20,963 nucleotides of DNA from assembly GCA_009801015.1 (NCBI GenBank), contig VHZZ01032641.1, forward strand, positions 1 to 20,963. Reading direction: 5' to 3'. Numbering within the stretch: position 1 is the stretch's first letter; each line of letters opens with the position of its first letter. This document shows, in pieces, positions 10,927 through 19,152 of the stretch. A program made the position numbers and the translations under genes. This DNA is from Silene noctiflora. Its lineage: Eukaryota > Streptophyta > Magnoliopsida > Caryophyllales > Caryophyllaceae. Under the pieces are notes generated by a model that had not been told where the DNA came from, did not search any database, and worked only from the letters and a program-made list of their open reading frames with translations.

Positions 10927-10928
10927 AA

Positions 10929-10939
10929 TGGTATCATAG
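10929..10939 (+). other. TRIM primer-binding site, tRNA-Met type
   Basis: TGGTATCATAG starts two bases after the 5' LTR. It matches the standard plant initiator tRNA-Met primer-binding site TGGTATCAGAG at 10 of 11 positions. Confidence 0.75.
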
Positions 10940-11063
10940 AAACCCTACGACCGTGGGGTAGTGATCATGTAGTCAAGAGTACCCGGTTCACCCACCTAGC
11001 GGGGGAGGATTCTGGGCTTAGCTGCGGTCAGCTCTGCGACACAACGAGGACGTTGTGTTCTTT

Positions 11064-11074
11064 AAGTGGGGGAG
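11064..11074 (+). other. TRIM polypurine tract
   Basis: AAGTGGGGGAG lies two bases before the 3' LTR start at 11077. Position and composition fit a plus-strand priming tract. Confidence 0.7.
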
Positions 11075-11076
11075 TT

Positions 11077-11279
11077 TGTAACACCCAAAGAGATTGAGAG
11101 AAAAGTTGTCCCACATCGAGAAAATAAAGAGCTTATGAGATGTTTATAAAGGATTCCACCCACCACTTAGTAACAAGGCCTTATGGTTTTGGGCTTAAGT
11201 GAGAACAAATAATGGGCCCAAAGGTGCACACCCATCTTATTGGGATTGTGTTACGACGGTGGCGGGTCGGATTGTTATA
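11077..11279 (+). repeat. TRIM 3' LTR, 203 bp
   Basis: It starts TGTAACACCCAAAG and ends GATTGTTATA, followed by the TSD TTAAC. It matches the 5' LTR throughout, and its ending is repeated at 11301-11375 by an assembly artefact. Confidence 0.85.
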
Positions 11280-11395
11280 TTAACATTCATCTTTGGTCGN
11301 ACAAATAATGGGCCCAAAGGTGCACACCCATCTTATTGGGATTGTGTTACGACGGTGGCGGGTCGGATTGTTATATTAACATTCATCTTTGGTCG
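11205..11395 (+). other. Assembly artefact: N between 95-bp duplicates
   Basis: 11205-11299 and 11301-11395 are the same 95 bases around a single N at 11300. The duplicate includes the TRIM 3' LTR end, the TSD TTAAC and host flank, which a biological LTR duplication would not copy as one unit. The ORF that runs through 11199-11597 is created by this join. Confidence 0.9.
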
Positions 11396-11443
11396 TCGAC
11401 CCATGGACTTGCATATATGGTGGGTTGAGCTTTATCCTCGGGC

Positions 11444-11490
11444 GCCTACGTATCTATTTGTGACGGAATCAAACCCGCATCGTAGTTCGG
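11444..11490 (+). repeat. GCCTACGTAT...CGTAGTTCGG motif, copy 1
   Basis: GCGCCTACGTATCT, a spacer with GGAATCAAACCC, then CGTAGTTCGG. The same ordered words recur at 12901-12942 (GCCTACGTATTCGCG, GAAATCAAATCC, ACGTAGTTCGAC). TACGTA and its flanks partly complement ACGTAGTTC, so a fold-back is possible. Confidence 0.5.
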
Positions 11491-12114
11491 CAAAAATTGG
11501 CCTTGGGACTCTGCAGTCGCGGCCCAAAACGAAGCTTTCCAAAGGGAGATTGCCATTATACATTGGAGATACTTCTCCCATATTGTCACTTGCTTAAGTT
11601 AACATTTTACATAACCATAGTCCACTTGAGCTGCAATTCTTCTTTATCGGTGCCCGATCTTTGGCCATCGTTACATCATTATTGGAATATCATTGTTAGA
11701 GACTTCTCCGTTCATATTCATAGTGGTCTCTGGAACCAAAGGCGGCAAAGCCCCCGGTTGCATTGGACTCTAAAGTTGAAGACTTTAGCCCCCAGTTGAA
11801 GCATGTCCTGCTTAAACTTGGACATAATATATAATTCACATAAACGTCATTTGGAAATTGTGGATGGGCCAAGGTTCGAGTTTGAGACATTTGAATTGGG
11901 TCGTCGAACCGACTTTTTCATATTACTTAGAACTGGGAATGGGTTTCTGACCCGATCATTTGAAGAAATAGGTTTCGCCCGGGGTTAACATATTATTTGG
12001 AAAATGGGCTTTGCCCGGAATCAAAATTTTCAAAAAAATGGGATTAGTCATTCTAACTCGCAAAACAAGCAAACGTAATCCAAACATTGACACGTTGGGG
12101 GTAGAACTCTTCAA

Positions 12115-12250
12115 CCATCGCTTCTGAATGGTCAACTTCTCGGGGTAAACCTCTAAAAACACTACTTGATGAACCTCTCAAACCATTGCTTCTGAATGGT
12201 TAACCCTTCAGGGATAAACCTCTTTATACATTTCGTCTGAATGGTTGACT
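12115..12250 (+). repeat. Degenerate tandem repeat, about 68 bp
   Basis: CCATCGCTTCTGAATGGTCAAC near 12115 recurs as CCATTGCTTCTGAATGGTTAAC near 12183, and a shorter form, CGTCTGAATGGTTGAC, follows near 12228. The copies are linked by GGGGTAAACCTCT and GGGATAAACCTCT. The unit carries a self-complementary CCAT...ATGG. Confidence 0.6.
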
Positions 12251-12467
12251 CCTCCATTCCTAGTACTGGCCTAAAAAGACACTGACCCAAAATTTAAACC
12301 TCTACAGCTGGCACTGAGCATTCTGCTACTATGACTCAACCTCAAACTACATCATCGTTAATTATTCCCTCGGAAACAACATTTATACCATCATTCATCG
12401 TCCCACTTTGGAATGGAATCTTCATCATCATCATTGTTGTTGGGAACCGTCATCATCTTACACCTCC

Positions 12468-12640
12468 ACCTTCTTTCTTTTCAACGGGTTTTCATATCAA
12501 TTTTCCCTTCGCCTTCTTTCTTTTCAGTGGGCTTTTATTTCATTTTTGTCACTGCCTTCTTTTTTTTTCAGCGGGCTTTCTTTTCATTTTTGCCTCCGCC
12601 TTCTTTCTTTTCAGCGGGCTTTCTCTTATTTTCGGTTCCC
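12468..12640 (+). repeat. Tandem repeat, four units of 43-44 bp
   Basis: Units start near 12468, 12511, 12554 and 12598 with CCTTCTTTCTTTTCAGYGGG, followed by a T-rich half. It is pyrimidine-rich on the plus strand. The three overlapping forward ORFs here (12331-12757), rich in Phe and Ser, are simply this repeat read in three frames. Amplified tandem repeats are known in the untranslated part of some Tat-clade elements such as Retand. Confidence 0.75.
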
Positions 12641-14283
12641 GACACAAATCATTATCTATTTAGCAAATGGACCCGATATTCTGCACGGCTGGCCAAGCAT
12701 CTTTGCCAACATCGTCAGTTAGAACTCATTACGAGACTTGACAACTACTCATCGTGAATCTAATTCTTCATCCTAGCCTAAATCGAGTACTAAGACTGAC
12801 TCAACAAAGGTGGCTCCATTTGGACTTTGGTTAAGCGTAAGAAACCGACAAGATAACAACTTGGATGGTGGGTGGATTGAATCCCTTATTCTAAAGGACT
12901 GCCTACGTATTCGCGTGGAGCGAAATCAAATCCGACGTAGTTCGACGAAGGTGCATAAAATAGTCATTTTGATTTTGTCGAAGAGAATGCTGATATAACC
13001 CATTTGAGTCGGCCTGTATGCCTCATAAATGGAACCTATGTAGGATAAATGTTCGTTAATTGCTCTTAATTCCAGCCAAGTTCAAAGAATGAGGCCCAAG
13101 ATGAGATTTGATGATTACGAGTCGAAATCTGATTTCTATTTTTTAGTCTAAGCCGAGTCTAGGACTTTCTTTTATTGCATTCGAGTTGTAGTTTCGCGAT
13201 CTAGGGAGTGTCCTAGAAACCTCTCTTTCTTCGAGTCTGTTAAACATTTATCTTTTTGAATAAAAGTATTACATGTTCATTTCCAGATCTGTTCCACTTT
13301 TGTTCATCAATCTAAAATGCACAACGCACTCGAAGGGTGCTCCTAGTTAGAAATGTATCTATTTGTAGATGGTAAGGTACCTTAGGATCCGATGACTATT
13401 TCCTTTACCTATTCCATATCTGGCGGTAGAAAACCTCCACTAGAACCAGTGTTTAAGATAAGTCTACAACGAACCTGAATGTTTCCCAGCAAACCATCCA
13501 GTCTCTGAAAGAGATGCAACCGACCTAGCTTGACAAAAAATGCTAATATGATCCGATCCGTTTGGTGAAGCCCAAATTTTCAAGGAGAATCCAGTTGCAA
13601 TAAAAAGTGTTGTTTCAAAGAAAAAAAAAAAAAAAACAAAAAACTGAAGGTGTCGAAATTGCAAAATGCTTATGGTTAAATGTCGAAGTTACGAAAGCCA
13701 TAAGACATATGAAGCCGATAGTTGAAGTTCGAAAGGAGAAACCCAAAACCATGATGTAATAACATTTCTACCCCTAAGTACCTCTCGTGACAGTTATTAG
13801 GAATAGTCGGGAATTTTGAAAATCATCCCGCCTGTGTCGTTACACCAAACCCTCAGGGTCTAGACATGGAAATTTGAACCCACATTATTATACAAACCTA
13901 TTTGCACTCGGGTTTTGTTAAACCCGAGACACCTTTTTCAACCACGATGTAAGTCATAACCCATTTGCCTAAGCACTAGAAAATGAACATATAGAATGAT
14001 GGTCCACTATTCAAACCTTTTATTACCAAGCTCCACATCCCAAAGAATCACAGCCTCCTACACCAACCCGAGACACAGGATTTGATGGTACCTTATAGGC
14101 TAGAACGGGATACAATATGATGCCTTTTTTGAAACCTTCGAGTATGTATACGGCTAGACTTGACTCGAAGCATATTCTATGCTCGGGTACGGTTTGATGA
14201 AAATCATTTTGGAATTGATTTGAAAATGGATGATTGAAAAATGAGATATTAAATGGGCAGCATGCGCCGCTATAAAAGGGTGG

Positions 14284-14385
14284 TTATAGGGAGTCCCCAC
14301 CAATCTTGCCTTCAATTACAGTTAGACGAGCAATGAGTTGCTCCAAGGTGTCACTCATTTTGGTTACAAGAGCTTCAGTAGTCAT
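14284..14385 (-). pseudogene. Short open stretch, coiled-coil-like, in E6
   Basis: The minus strand opens with MTTEALVTKMSDTLEQLIAR and continues for 13 more residues of amphipathic character with heptad-like leucine and isoleucine spacing. It could be a remnant of a retroelement Gag or antisense accessory frame, or chance. Nothing identifiable lies next to it in the same direction. Treated as a fossil fragment at most. Confidence 0.25.
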
Positions 14386-14480
14386 CCTTTTAGTCTTGGT
14401 CGGCCTTTCTACAAAGAAACCCCGAACTAATCAATATTTGAATCAAAATCCCCAGCACAAATAAGGACTCGACTCACAGA

Positions 14481-14829
14481 CTTGGCCTTTGACTCAAACT
14501 TGACTCAAGGACAGACTTAGACTCGGGAAATGAGCTAAGTGACTTATTTGTAAAAGGTCTCACGCGTGGGAGAAGGGTCTTAGACCTAACTAGGACGATG
14601 ACTCGACTCAACTAACTTCTTGACTTGGACTTGATACCGACTTTGTGTGACTAACCAGTGATTGAACCAAACATGGTCCATGGATTCAAAATGACACCTC
14701 ATAGTGTCCTAAATGGGGCGTTTTGTGGTTTGACTTTGACCAAATGGTCGACACACTTGACTTGGACCCAAAAGGTGATTTGGGTGACCCACTAGGGTCG
14801 TGTTCTAGCTAGACACACGGTTCACTCGA
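14481..14829. other. GACTTGACTC-rich non-coding stretch
   Basis: The words GACTCGACTC, TTTGACTC, CTTGACTC, GACTTGGAC and TTTGACTTTGACC recur irregularly from about 14460 to 14770. This is characteristic of a decayed retroelement untranslated region; no defined unit or end was found. It could belong to E6 or to the start of E4. Confidence 0.35.
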
Positions 14830-15844
14830 ACCTACAATAATACATCCAATTCACATTACTTAATAAATTACACAAACCATTAATAATACAATTTGAGTAG
14901 TTATCCTACCTCGTAAGCAAATACTCCGCACAATCAGCTAAGCAAGCAAGTAAAAAGTGCTCTTCTAAAAAACCGTCGCCTAAACCAAATAATAATTACC
15001 ATAATTACAAACTAATTTAATTATGTTTAATTATTAAAGGACAGATTACTAAACATTAATTATTTAATTATTTAAATTATTTAAATTACGAAACCGACTT
15101 AATTAAATTAGTTAAAGCTAACTGTGTATAATTATTATGTAAATTAATTACGTTATCGACTCAAAACAGAAACACACTCTTCCTTACACACACAACCAAA
15201 CCCGACACCGACACACCCCAAACAACCCCCCTCGCTGCCACCTCAACCACCAACCACGACGGCAACCACCACAACCAACACCTACCTCTCTTCACCGCTA
15301 TCACAACCACCACTCGGCGTCACCCAAATGCCACCTATTCAACCCATAAACTCACGCCCTATATACACAAACTCCCTCCTTCTCGCAACCACCATACGGC
15401 CACCGTGGTCCACCCCCTGGCCACGACGACTCCAACACCACCCTCTCACCACAACGATCACAACCATACCTGTCATCACCCCTAACTCCCTCGACAAACA
15501 CCGCATACTCCTCCCCTGTTTTCTCGACAATCCGGCCACCGGTGTACCAGCCACTGAGTCCGGCCACCACGACACTACCCCTAGACGTGCCTCTCCTCCG
15601 GGAACACCACCATGCCCTCCGTTCCTCCTAACTCCCACCGTACACAAAACCATGCTCGTCTTATAGCCTCGACACAACACACGGTTTACGGTCAAACACC
15701 GCGTTGACACCGGTCAACGGCGGTCACAGGTGATCACGGCGTCTAAAGCTAGGTCACGGTCAACAACAGTCATAGGGTGACGCTGTAACACCCCCATACC
15801 CAAAGTGCCTTACAAGGCCACCTTAAGTACGGAGATGCTACCAT

Positions 15845-15858
15845 CTCGGTCTCCCGAG
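15845..15858 (-). promoter_or_regulatory. Conserved U5 hairpin CTCGG-N4-CCGAG
   Basis: CTCGG (15845-15849), loop TCTC, CCGAG (15854-15858), followed by GCAATGATAT. The same block is at 3444-3457 and 8366-8380 in E7, with one or two changes, and a related form, CCTCAGGCAACCGAAATGGTAGC, at 18938-18960 in the plus LTR of E3. It lies 60-100 bp from the LTR 3' end in each case, which suits an RNA 3'-end or packaging signal; that role is inference. Confidence 0.5.
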
Positions 15859-16187
15859 GCAATGATATGCAAAAGACAATAACGAAACATTTAATAAAGT
15901 GTTTAAAGATTACAATGTTCCAAAAGCCAAACCAAAGTGCAACATCTTATCCAAGATACAATGTCTCAAACTAAGTAAAACTCAAACGACGCAGCGGAAA
16001 GACGACCAAGGTGATTGCCCTTCAAGCCCGTGCAACAAAGCTACCTGCTCAAATCTGCTCACCATCCCCCAATGGATCATCACAGTTACAANAACAAACA
16101 TGGGGTCAGTTACAGCCAAATAAACACATCAATATAATATAGCAACAGTATACAGCTTCCTTCCACCATCTCATATCACATCATCGA

Positions 16188-16321
16188 CTACACACCAAGG
16201 TGTGTAGCCCTGCCAGTGGGGGACCGCAGCCGTTCCCACCTAAGCCCCGCTCATCATACCGAGCGAAAAAACCCAATTCCTTAATGTGCACATCCCCTCC
16301 CGTGGCGGGTTCCACGGAGGG
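16188..16321 (-). other. Hairpin cluster in E5 LTR
   Basis: Four consecutive fold-backs: CTACACACC-AA-GGTGTGTAG (16188-16207, 9-bp perfect stem), GTGGG...CCCAC (16216-16239), CGCTC-N8-GAGCG (16248-16265), and CCCTCC/GTGG pairing CCAC/GGAGGG with one bulged C (16295-16321). A weaker CACT...AGTG follows at 16341-16354. The CGCTC/GAGCG hairpin recurs in the E3 3' LTR at 18442-18459 with a similar GATGAGCG half. Confidence 0.65.
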
Positions 16322-16895
16322 CGAATAAAGGGCGTGAAGCCACTCCCGCAAGTGACTCNACTCAGCCGAGAACGCATCTCGCAACCAACATCAACTCCGT
16401 CTCCACCACTCCGTCACATTATACAATACAACACATATTCATATCATACAATTCATATACTTATGCCAATCAATATAGAAAACTGAGTAGGGAAACCTTA
16501 CCTGAAAGCAATCACAGGGCATCGAGACAAGCAACTATAATCGATCTTCTATGAATCCACTTCCTAAACAATTATACGACACACATCACAATCTATACAA
16601 CAACTCCTATAATCTTCCCTAATTCCCAAATTAGGGTTTAACGAACAACGATAGATAGGTATAACAAATGTACTAAGGACTTACCCTTGAAACAAGGAAT
16701 GCAACAGTGAGATCGACGCGAAAATCTACTGACTTAAGCTTCGGGTTGTGAATAGCGCGAGATGACAATGGAAGGGTTTCTCAAGAGTTTTCAGGGTGTT
16801 ATTTTCTCTTTTTTTGAAGAAGAAGACAAAATGACGAAATAATAAACCATCTCGCGTTAATTTACAACCCTATTAAAACAGCCCGTAACTTACTT

Positions 16896-17078
16896 ACTTG
16901 ATCGAGTAACTTACTTACTCGATCGAGTGACACTTACTCGATCGGGTAACTTGCTTACTCGATCGAGTGACAGTTACTCGATCGAGTGACTAACATACTC
17001 GATCGAGTACCTCACTTCCAGAACCTGATTTGAAAGGACACCAACCTACTCGACAGAGTAGGGCCTACTCGGTCGAGT
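16896..17078. promoter_or_regulatory. Phased palindrome array in E5 U3, eight units
   Basis: Units of ACTCGATCGAGT or close variants start at 16896, 16917, 16936, 16957, 16976, 16997, 17048 and 17067. Steps are 21, 19, 21, 19, 21, 51 and 19 bp. Four units are perfect palindromes. The array lies 30-215 bp inside the sense start of the LTR, where promoter-proximal regulatory sites of a U3 would be. Confidence 0.7.
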
Positions 17079-17462
17079 CACCACAGGTAGGGGAAACCGT
17101 AGTATTACAGACGCACTATAAAAGAGTATATGATTAAAATGAACTAGAATGGTAATATGCGACGGTCTTACCTTGTACACGAATAACGAGATGAAACAGT
17201 TGTTAGATCTAGAACTCCTCCTTCCTTCTAATTTCAGATTTGTGAGGTACTAGGTTAGGGTTCTTCCTTTTATAGGCTAGGTTAAGATAAATTATTATTT
17301 TATTATTAAACCTGTCTCAGCATATTGTATCTTATTATCGAAACTCGACTCATAGGACTCCCACAAAACCCAAGGTGACTGGCCCATACAACCTACACCT
17401 CTGAATCAACCAATATAAAACTTCGGCTCGTATGGTATTGTATATCTTATAAGTAATTATCA

Positions 17463-17495
<33 letters not shown>
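17463..17495 (+). repeat. (ATT)11 microsatellite
   Basis: Eleven perfect ATT units lie in the A/T-rich U3 start of E4. Likely to vary in length between individuals. Confidence 0.9.
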
Positions 17496-17561
17496 TAACT
17501 TTAATTATTTACGAAACGTAAACTATTCAAATAATGCGCATTAAAATACGGGGTATTACAG

Positions 17562-17682
17562 CATGGCTATGTTGTTATGATCCACATCTATCATTACCCG
17601 TTGCTCGGATTTGTTCTGGACCTTTCGCTTGACTTGTAGGGGGCGAACTTCGGGGACAAAGTTCTTTTCATGGAGGGAAGAC
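17562..17682 (+). mobile_element. E3 internal 3' remnant with polypurine tract
   Basis: GGGGGCGAACTTCGGGGACA, then AAGTTCTTTTCATGGAGGGAAGAC, ends directly at the LTR start TGTAATACCC at 17683. The order 'GAACTTC...GGGGACAAAGTTC...purine tract' is typical of the 3' internal end of plant Ty3/gypsy elements. It fixes E3's orientation as plus and thereby which LTR end is U3. The purine-rich priming tract is TGGAGGGAAGAC at 17671-17682. Confidence 0.75.
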
Positions 17683-17781
17683 TGTAATACCCGCCTTGTT
17701 AGGGGCATGTTGACCAACCTTTGACCTTGATAAGACCCTTAGTGGGAGATGGTGGGGAAGTTAAATTACTTTGGACCGGAT

Positions 17782-17857
17782 ACTCAGCCTAGTAAGGGTC
17801 ACTCGGCTGAGTTTCTGTGGCACTCGGCCAAGTGAAGTGGTCCATACTCGACCAATG
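17782..17857. promoter_or_regulatory. Decayed palindrome array in E3 3' LTR
   Basis: 12-mers related to ACTCGRYCGAGT start at 17782, 17801, 17822 and 17846 (steps 19, 21, 24). None is a perfect palindrome. The 5' LTR has corresponding units near 1309, 1328, 1350 and 1368; the sequence between the units is better conserved than the units themselves. Confidence 0.5.
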
Positions 17858-18391
17858 GGCTGATGACAGCGTGATATAATGTTACGCTGAGGTTGCGAAT
17901 CAAATCATTTTTATAAAAACATTTCTATTATTTCTAAACCTAAACCTCTCTATTTATTCCTTCATCTCCCACAAGTCCTTTTGACTCTCACCATAAACCC
18001 TACTCCGGGAAAAGAGTATCTTGGGCGCGGGATTTAGTGAATCGAACATTTGTCATCGTCGGAGGCTAGATGTCTTAGAGGTAAGTTTGTGAATTTCGTT
18101 AATCGGTTAATTCGATTTTATTAGTATAATAATAGGGCATAATCAATGTTGTAGGTGACGATGTAAGTACTTGCTAAGCATTGACGTGATTGTTTCTATT
18201 GCTATGGAGTTCGCGAAAGCTAGGGTTTCCCTACTCAGTACAGTTTAAGCTTATTTGAGTCGTTGTGACTGTGTCATGATTTGATATTTGCATGATTATT
18301 ATTGTGTGTATTGTTGTTGTTGGATGATGGAGGGGTTGTGGTTAATATTGTGAGCCATGTCGAGAGATGATTTCATCCCCTTGTTTCGCCT

Positions 18392-18548
18392 CTTGTGACT
18401 CCCGTCACAAGGGGAATGTGCACATTAATGAGCTTGGGATTCGCTCGTTGCGATGAGCGGGAATTTGATGTCTATGTTGCGGTTTGTCATCGGCAGGGGT
18501 GGGTTGCCTGTTGCGATGGGAACCCGGCTGCTCGTTGCGATGAGAGCC
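18392..18548 (+). other. Hairpin cluster in E3 3' LTR
   Basis: CTTGTGAC-TCCC-GTCACAAG (18392-18411), CGCTC-GTTGCGAT-GAGCG (18442-18459), GGGTT...AACCC (18501-18525), and GGCT/CTC-GTTGCGAT-GAG/AGCC with one bulged G (18526-18548). The loop word GTTGCGAT is repeated. In the 5' LTR the second hairpin reads TGCTC...GAGTG, where both arms changed but G-U pairing would keep the stem in RNA. Confidence 0.6.
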
Positions 18549-19152
18549 ATGGTTACTATGGAGGTTGGAGATGGTGGATATTCGTGATGTTGTGTATACT
18601 TGTAAGATTTATTGCACATTGTTCTATTTGTACCGTACTCTGTTACTGACCTTGTGTGGTGTTTGTTTGGTTGCCTTCTTCCTTCATCTTTGTCTGCGGT
18701 GATCCATTTGATACTGCGGGAAAATGGTGAGTAGTGAGACTTTTAGGTGCTTCTGATCGTTGGTTGTCTGTTGGGCTGTTCTGGAGGGATCGTGTGATAT
18801 CGAGTTTTGTAGTTGTAGACGCTTACAGTTTTCACCAGTTGTACTTTTATTTGTATAGATGATTTGTTTACTTTTCTCCGTTGTAAGTTGTAAAGAGTTA
18901 TTAAAATGTTTCTTTATAGTCCTTTTGATATGGGCTACCTCAGGCAACCGAAATGGTAGCACCCTTGTTTATTCGGGAAGGCCTTGATAAAGCTCCTTGA
19001 TAAGTGGGGGGTGTTACACAAACCAAGTCAACCAAAGGTTGAGTAGAAATAAACTAAACAATAGTACTAGCTCAATGTAATTAAAGGTTGCAGTAGCACA
19101 ATCAACCTATCTCAAACCATCGTCATCCCATCCAATCATACCGAATACAAGT

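Larger units (their letters stand above)
10645..11279 (+). mobile_element. TRIM miniature LTR retroelement (E9)
   Basis: Two direct LTRs (10645-10926 and 11077-11279) flank a 150-bp interior. It begins with a primer-binding site, TGGTATCATAG, and ends with a purine tract, AAGTGGGGGAG, beside the 3' LTR. A perfect 5-bp TSD, TTAAC, flanks it (10640-10644 and 11280-11284). The 5' LTR contains a 79-bp assembly artefact; without it both LTRs are exactly 203 bp, and the element is 556 bp. The LTRs differ at about 11 of 203 positions by eye, so it is moderately old. There is no coding capacity, as is typical of TRIMs, which depend on other elements' proteins. Not Cassandra: no 5S rRNA-like sequence. 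Confidence 0.9.
11381..14480. mobile_element. E6 main non-coding body (Tat/Ogre-like)
   Basis: This is about 3 kb without a supported gene after the TRIM. It carries degenerate tandem repeats (near 12115-12250 and 12468-12640), two copies of a GCCTACGTAT...GTAGTTCG motif (11444-11490 and 12901-12942), a 16-bp A run at 13621-13636, and a short minus-strand reading frame near 14284-14385. I recall the GCCTACGTA...GTAGTTC motif from untranslated regions of Tat/Ogre-clade elements; not verified here. Element edges are not defined, and no polymerase domain was found. Confidence 0.4.
15784..17109 (-). mobile_element. Solo LTR E5, 1326 bp, TSD GACGC
   Basis: It starts TGTAACACCCCC and ends GTAGTATTACA, with a perfect TSD, GACGC, at 15779-15783 and 17110-17114. 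No internal region is present, so it is a solo LTR. The layout on the minus strand is: U3 with eight phased palindromes (16896-17078), a conserved CAGGTAAGGTTTCCCTACTCAG block (16482-16503), a hairpin zone (16188-16360), and a U5 hairpin near the end (15845-15858). By analogy with E3 it belongs to the same broad gypsy group. Single Ns lie at 16092 and 16359. Confidence 0.9.
14830..17561 (-). mobile_element. Minus LTR E4, split by solo LTR E5
   Basis: It ends CGGGGTATTACA at 17561; the minus strand starts TGTAATACCCCGTATTTT, as E7 does. Its other part lies left of E5 (about 14830-15783), with the family block TTTGAGTAGTTATCCTACCTCG at 14892-14913. The left edge is not found: no TGTAACACCC start was seen near 14830. 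15180-15660 is strongly C/A-rich on the plus strand, and overlapping ORFs on both strands there come from that composition. An (ATT)11 microsatellite is at 17463-17495. The element interrupts the E3 interior at 17562. Confidence 0.45.
1210..19018 (+). mobile_element. Ty3/gypsy-type element E3, heavily nested
   Basis: Two plus-strand LTR copies of one family bracket this span: 1210-2152 (partial) and 17683-19018 (complete). A typical 3' internal end with polypurine tract precedes the second. Flanking pentamers are CAAAA (1205-1209) and CAAAC (19019-19023), one mismatch. The sequences outside both ends look like one split LTR (H), which supports a single insertion. The body between is almost wholly later insertions (E4-E9). 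The two LTRs are clearly diverged by eye, so the element is old, or the two ends come from different copies. Lineage within gypsy (Tekay-like chromovirus) is a guess from the terminal sequence style. Confidence 0.5.
17683..19018 (+). mobile_element. 3' LTR of E3, 1336 bp
   Basis: It starts TGTAATACCCGCC directly after the polypurine tract and ends GGGGGGTGTTACA. It contains four decayed palindromes (17782-17857), a candidate 5' splice site, GAGGTAAGTTTG, near 18074, the conserved AGGGTTTCCCTACTCAGTACAG block (18222-18243), a hairpin zone (18392-18548) and the U5 block at 18938-18960. Small ORFs in it (18395-18649, 18425-18619, 18684-18962) have no domain and are not called. Followed by CAAAC, one base different from the CAAAA before 1210. 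Confidence 0.85.

Noticed and set aside
10645-11279. Cassandra-type element carrying 5S rRNA promoter
   Set aside because: No 5S-like internal promoter words were found in the LTR; it is an ordinary TRIM.
11199-11597. Forward ORF of 132 codons with an internal repeat
   Set aside because: It spans the N at 11300 and the artificial 95-bp duplication; its repeated half is TRIM LTR sequence.
12331-12757. Three overlapping forward ORFs of 104-114 codons, Phe/Ser-rich, membrane-like
   Set aside because: They are three frames of one 43-44 bp pyrimidine-rich tandem repeat; hydrophobicity comes from T-richness.
15328-15710. Overlapping long ORFs on both strands (112 and 123 codons)
   Set aside because: They result from a C/A-rich stretch with few stop codons in either direction. 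The Thr/Pro-rich and Gly/Val/Arg-rich translations match nothing known.
16896-17078. CRISPR-like array
   Set aside because: Units are only 12 bp with 7-9 bp spacers, inside a plant LTR with a clear TSD, and spacers are not unique sequences of constant protospacer length.
18395-18962. ORFs in the E3 3' LTR (64-92 codons)
   Set aside because: They lie within LTR sequence that is repeated at 1920-2150 without an equivalent open frame and show no protein features.
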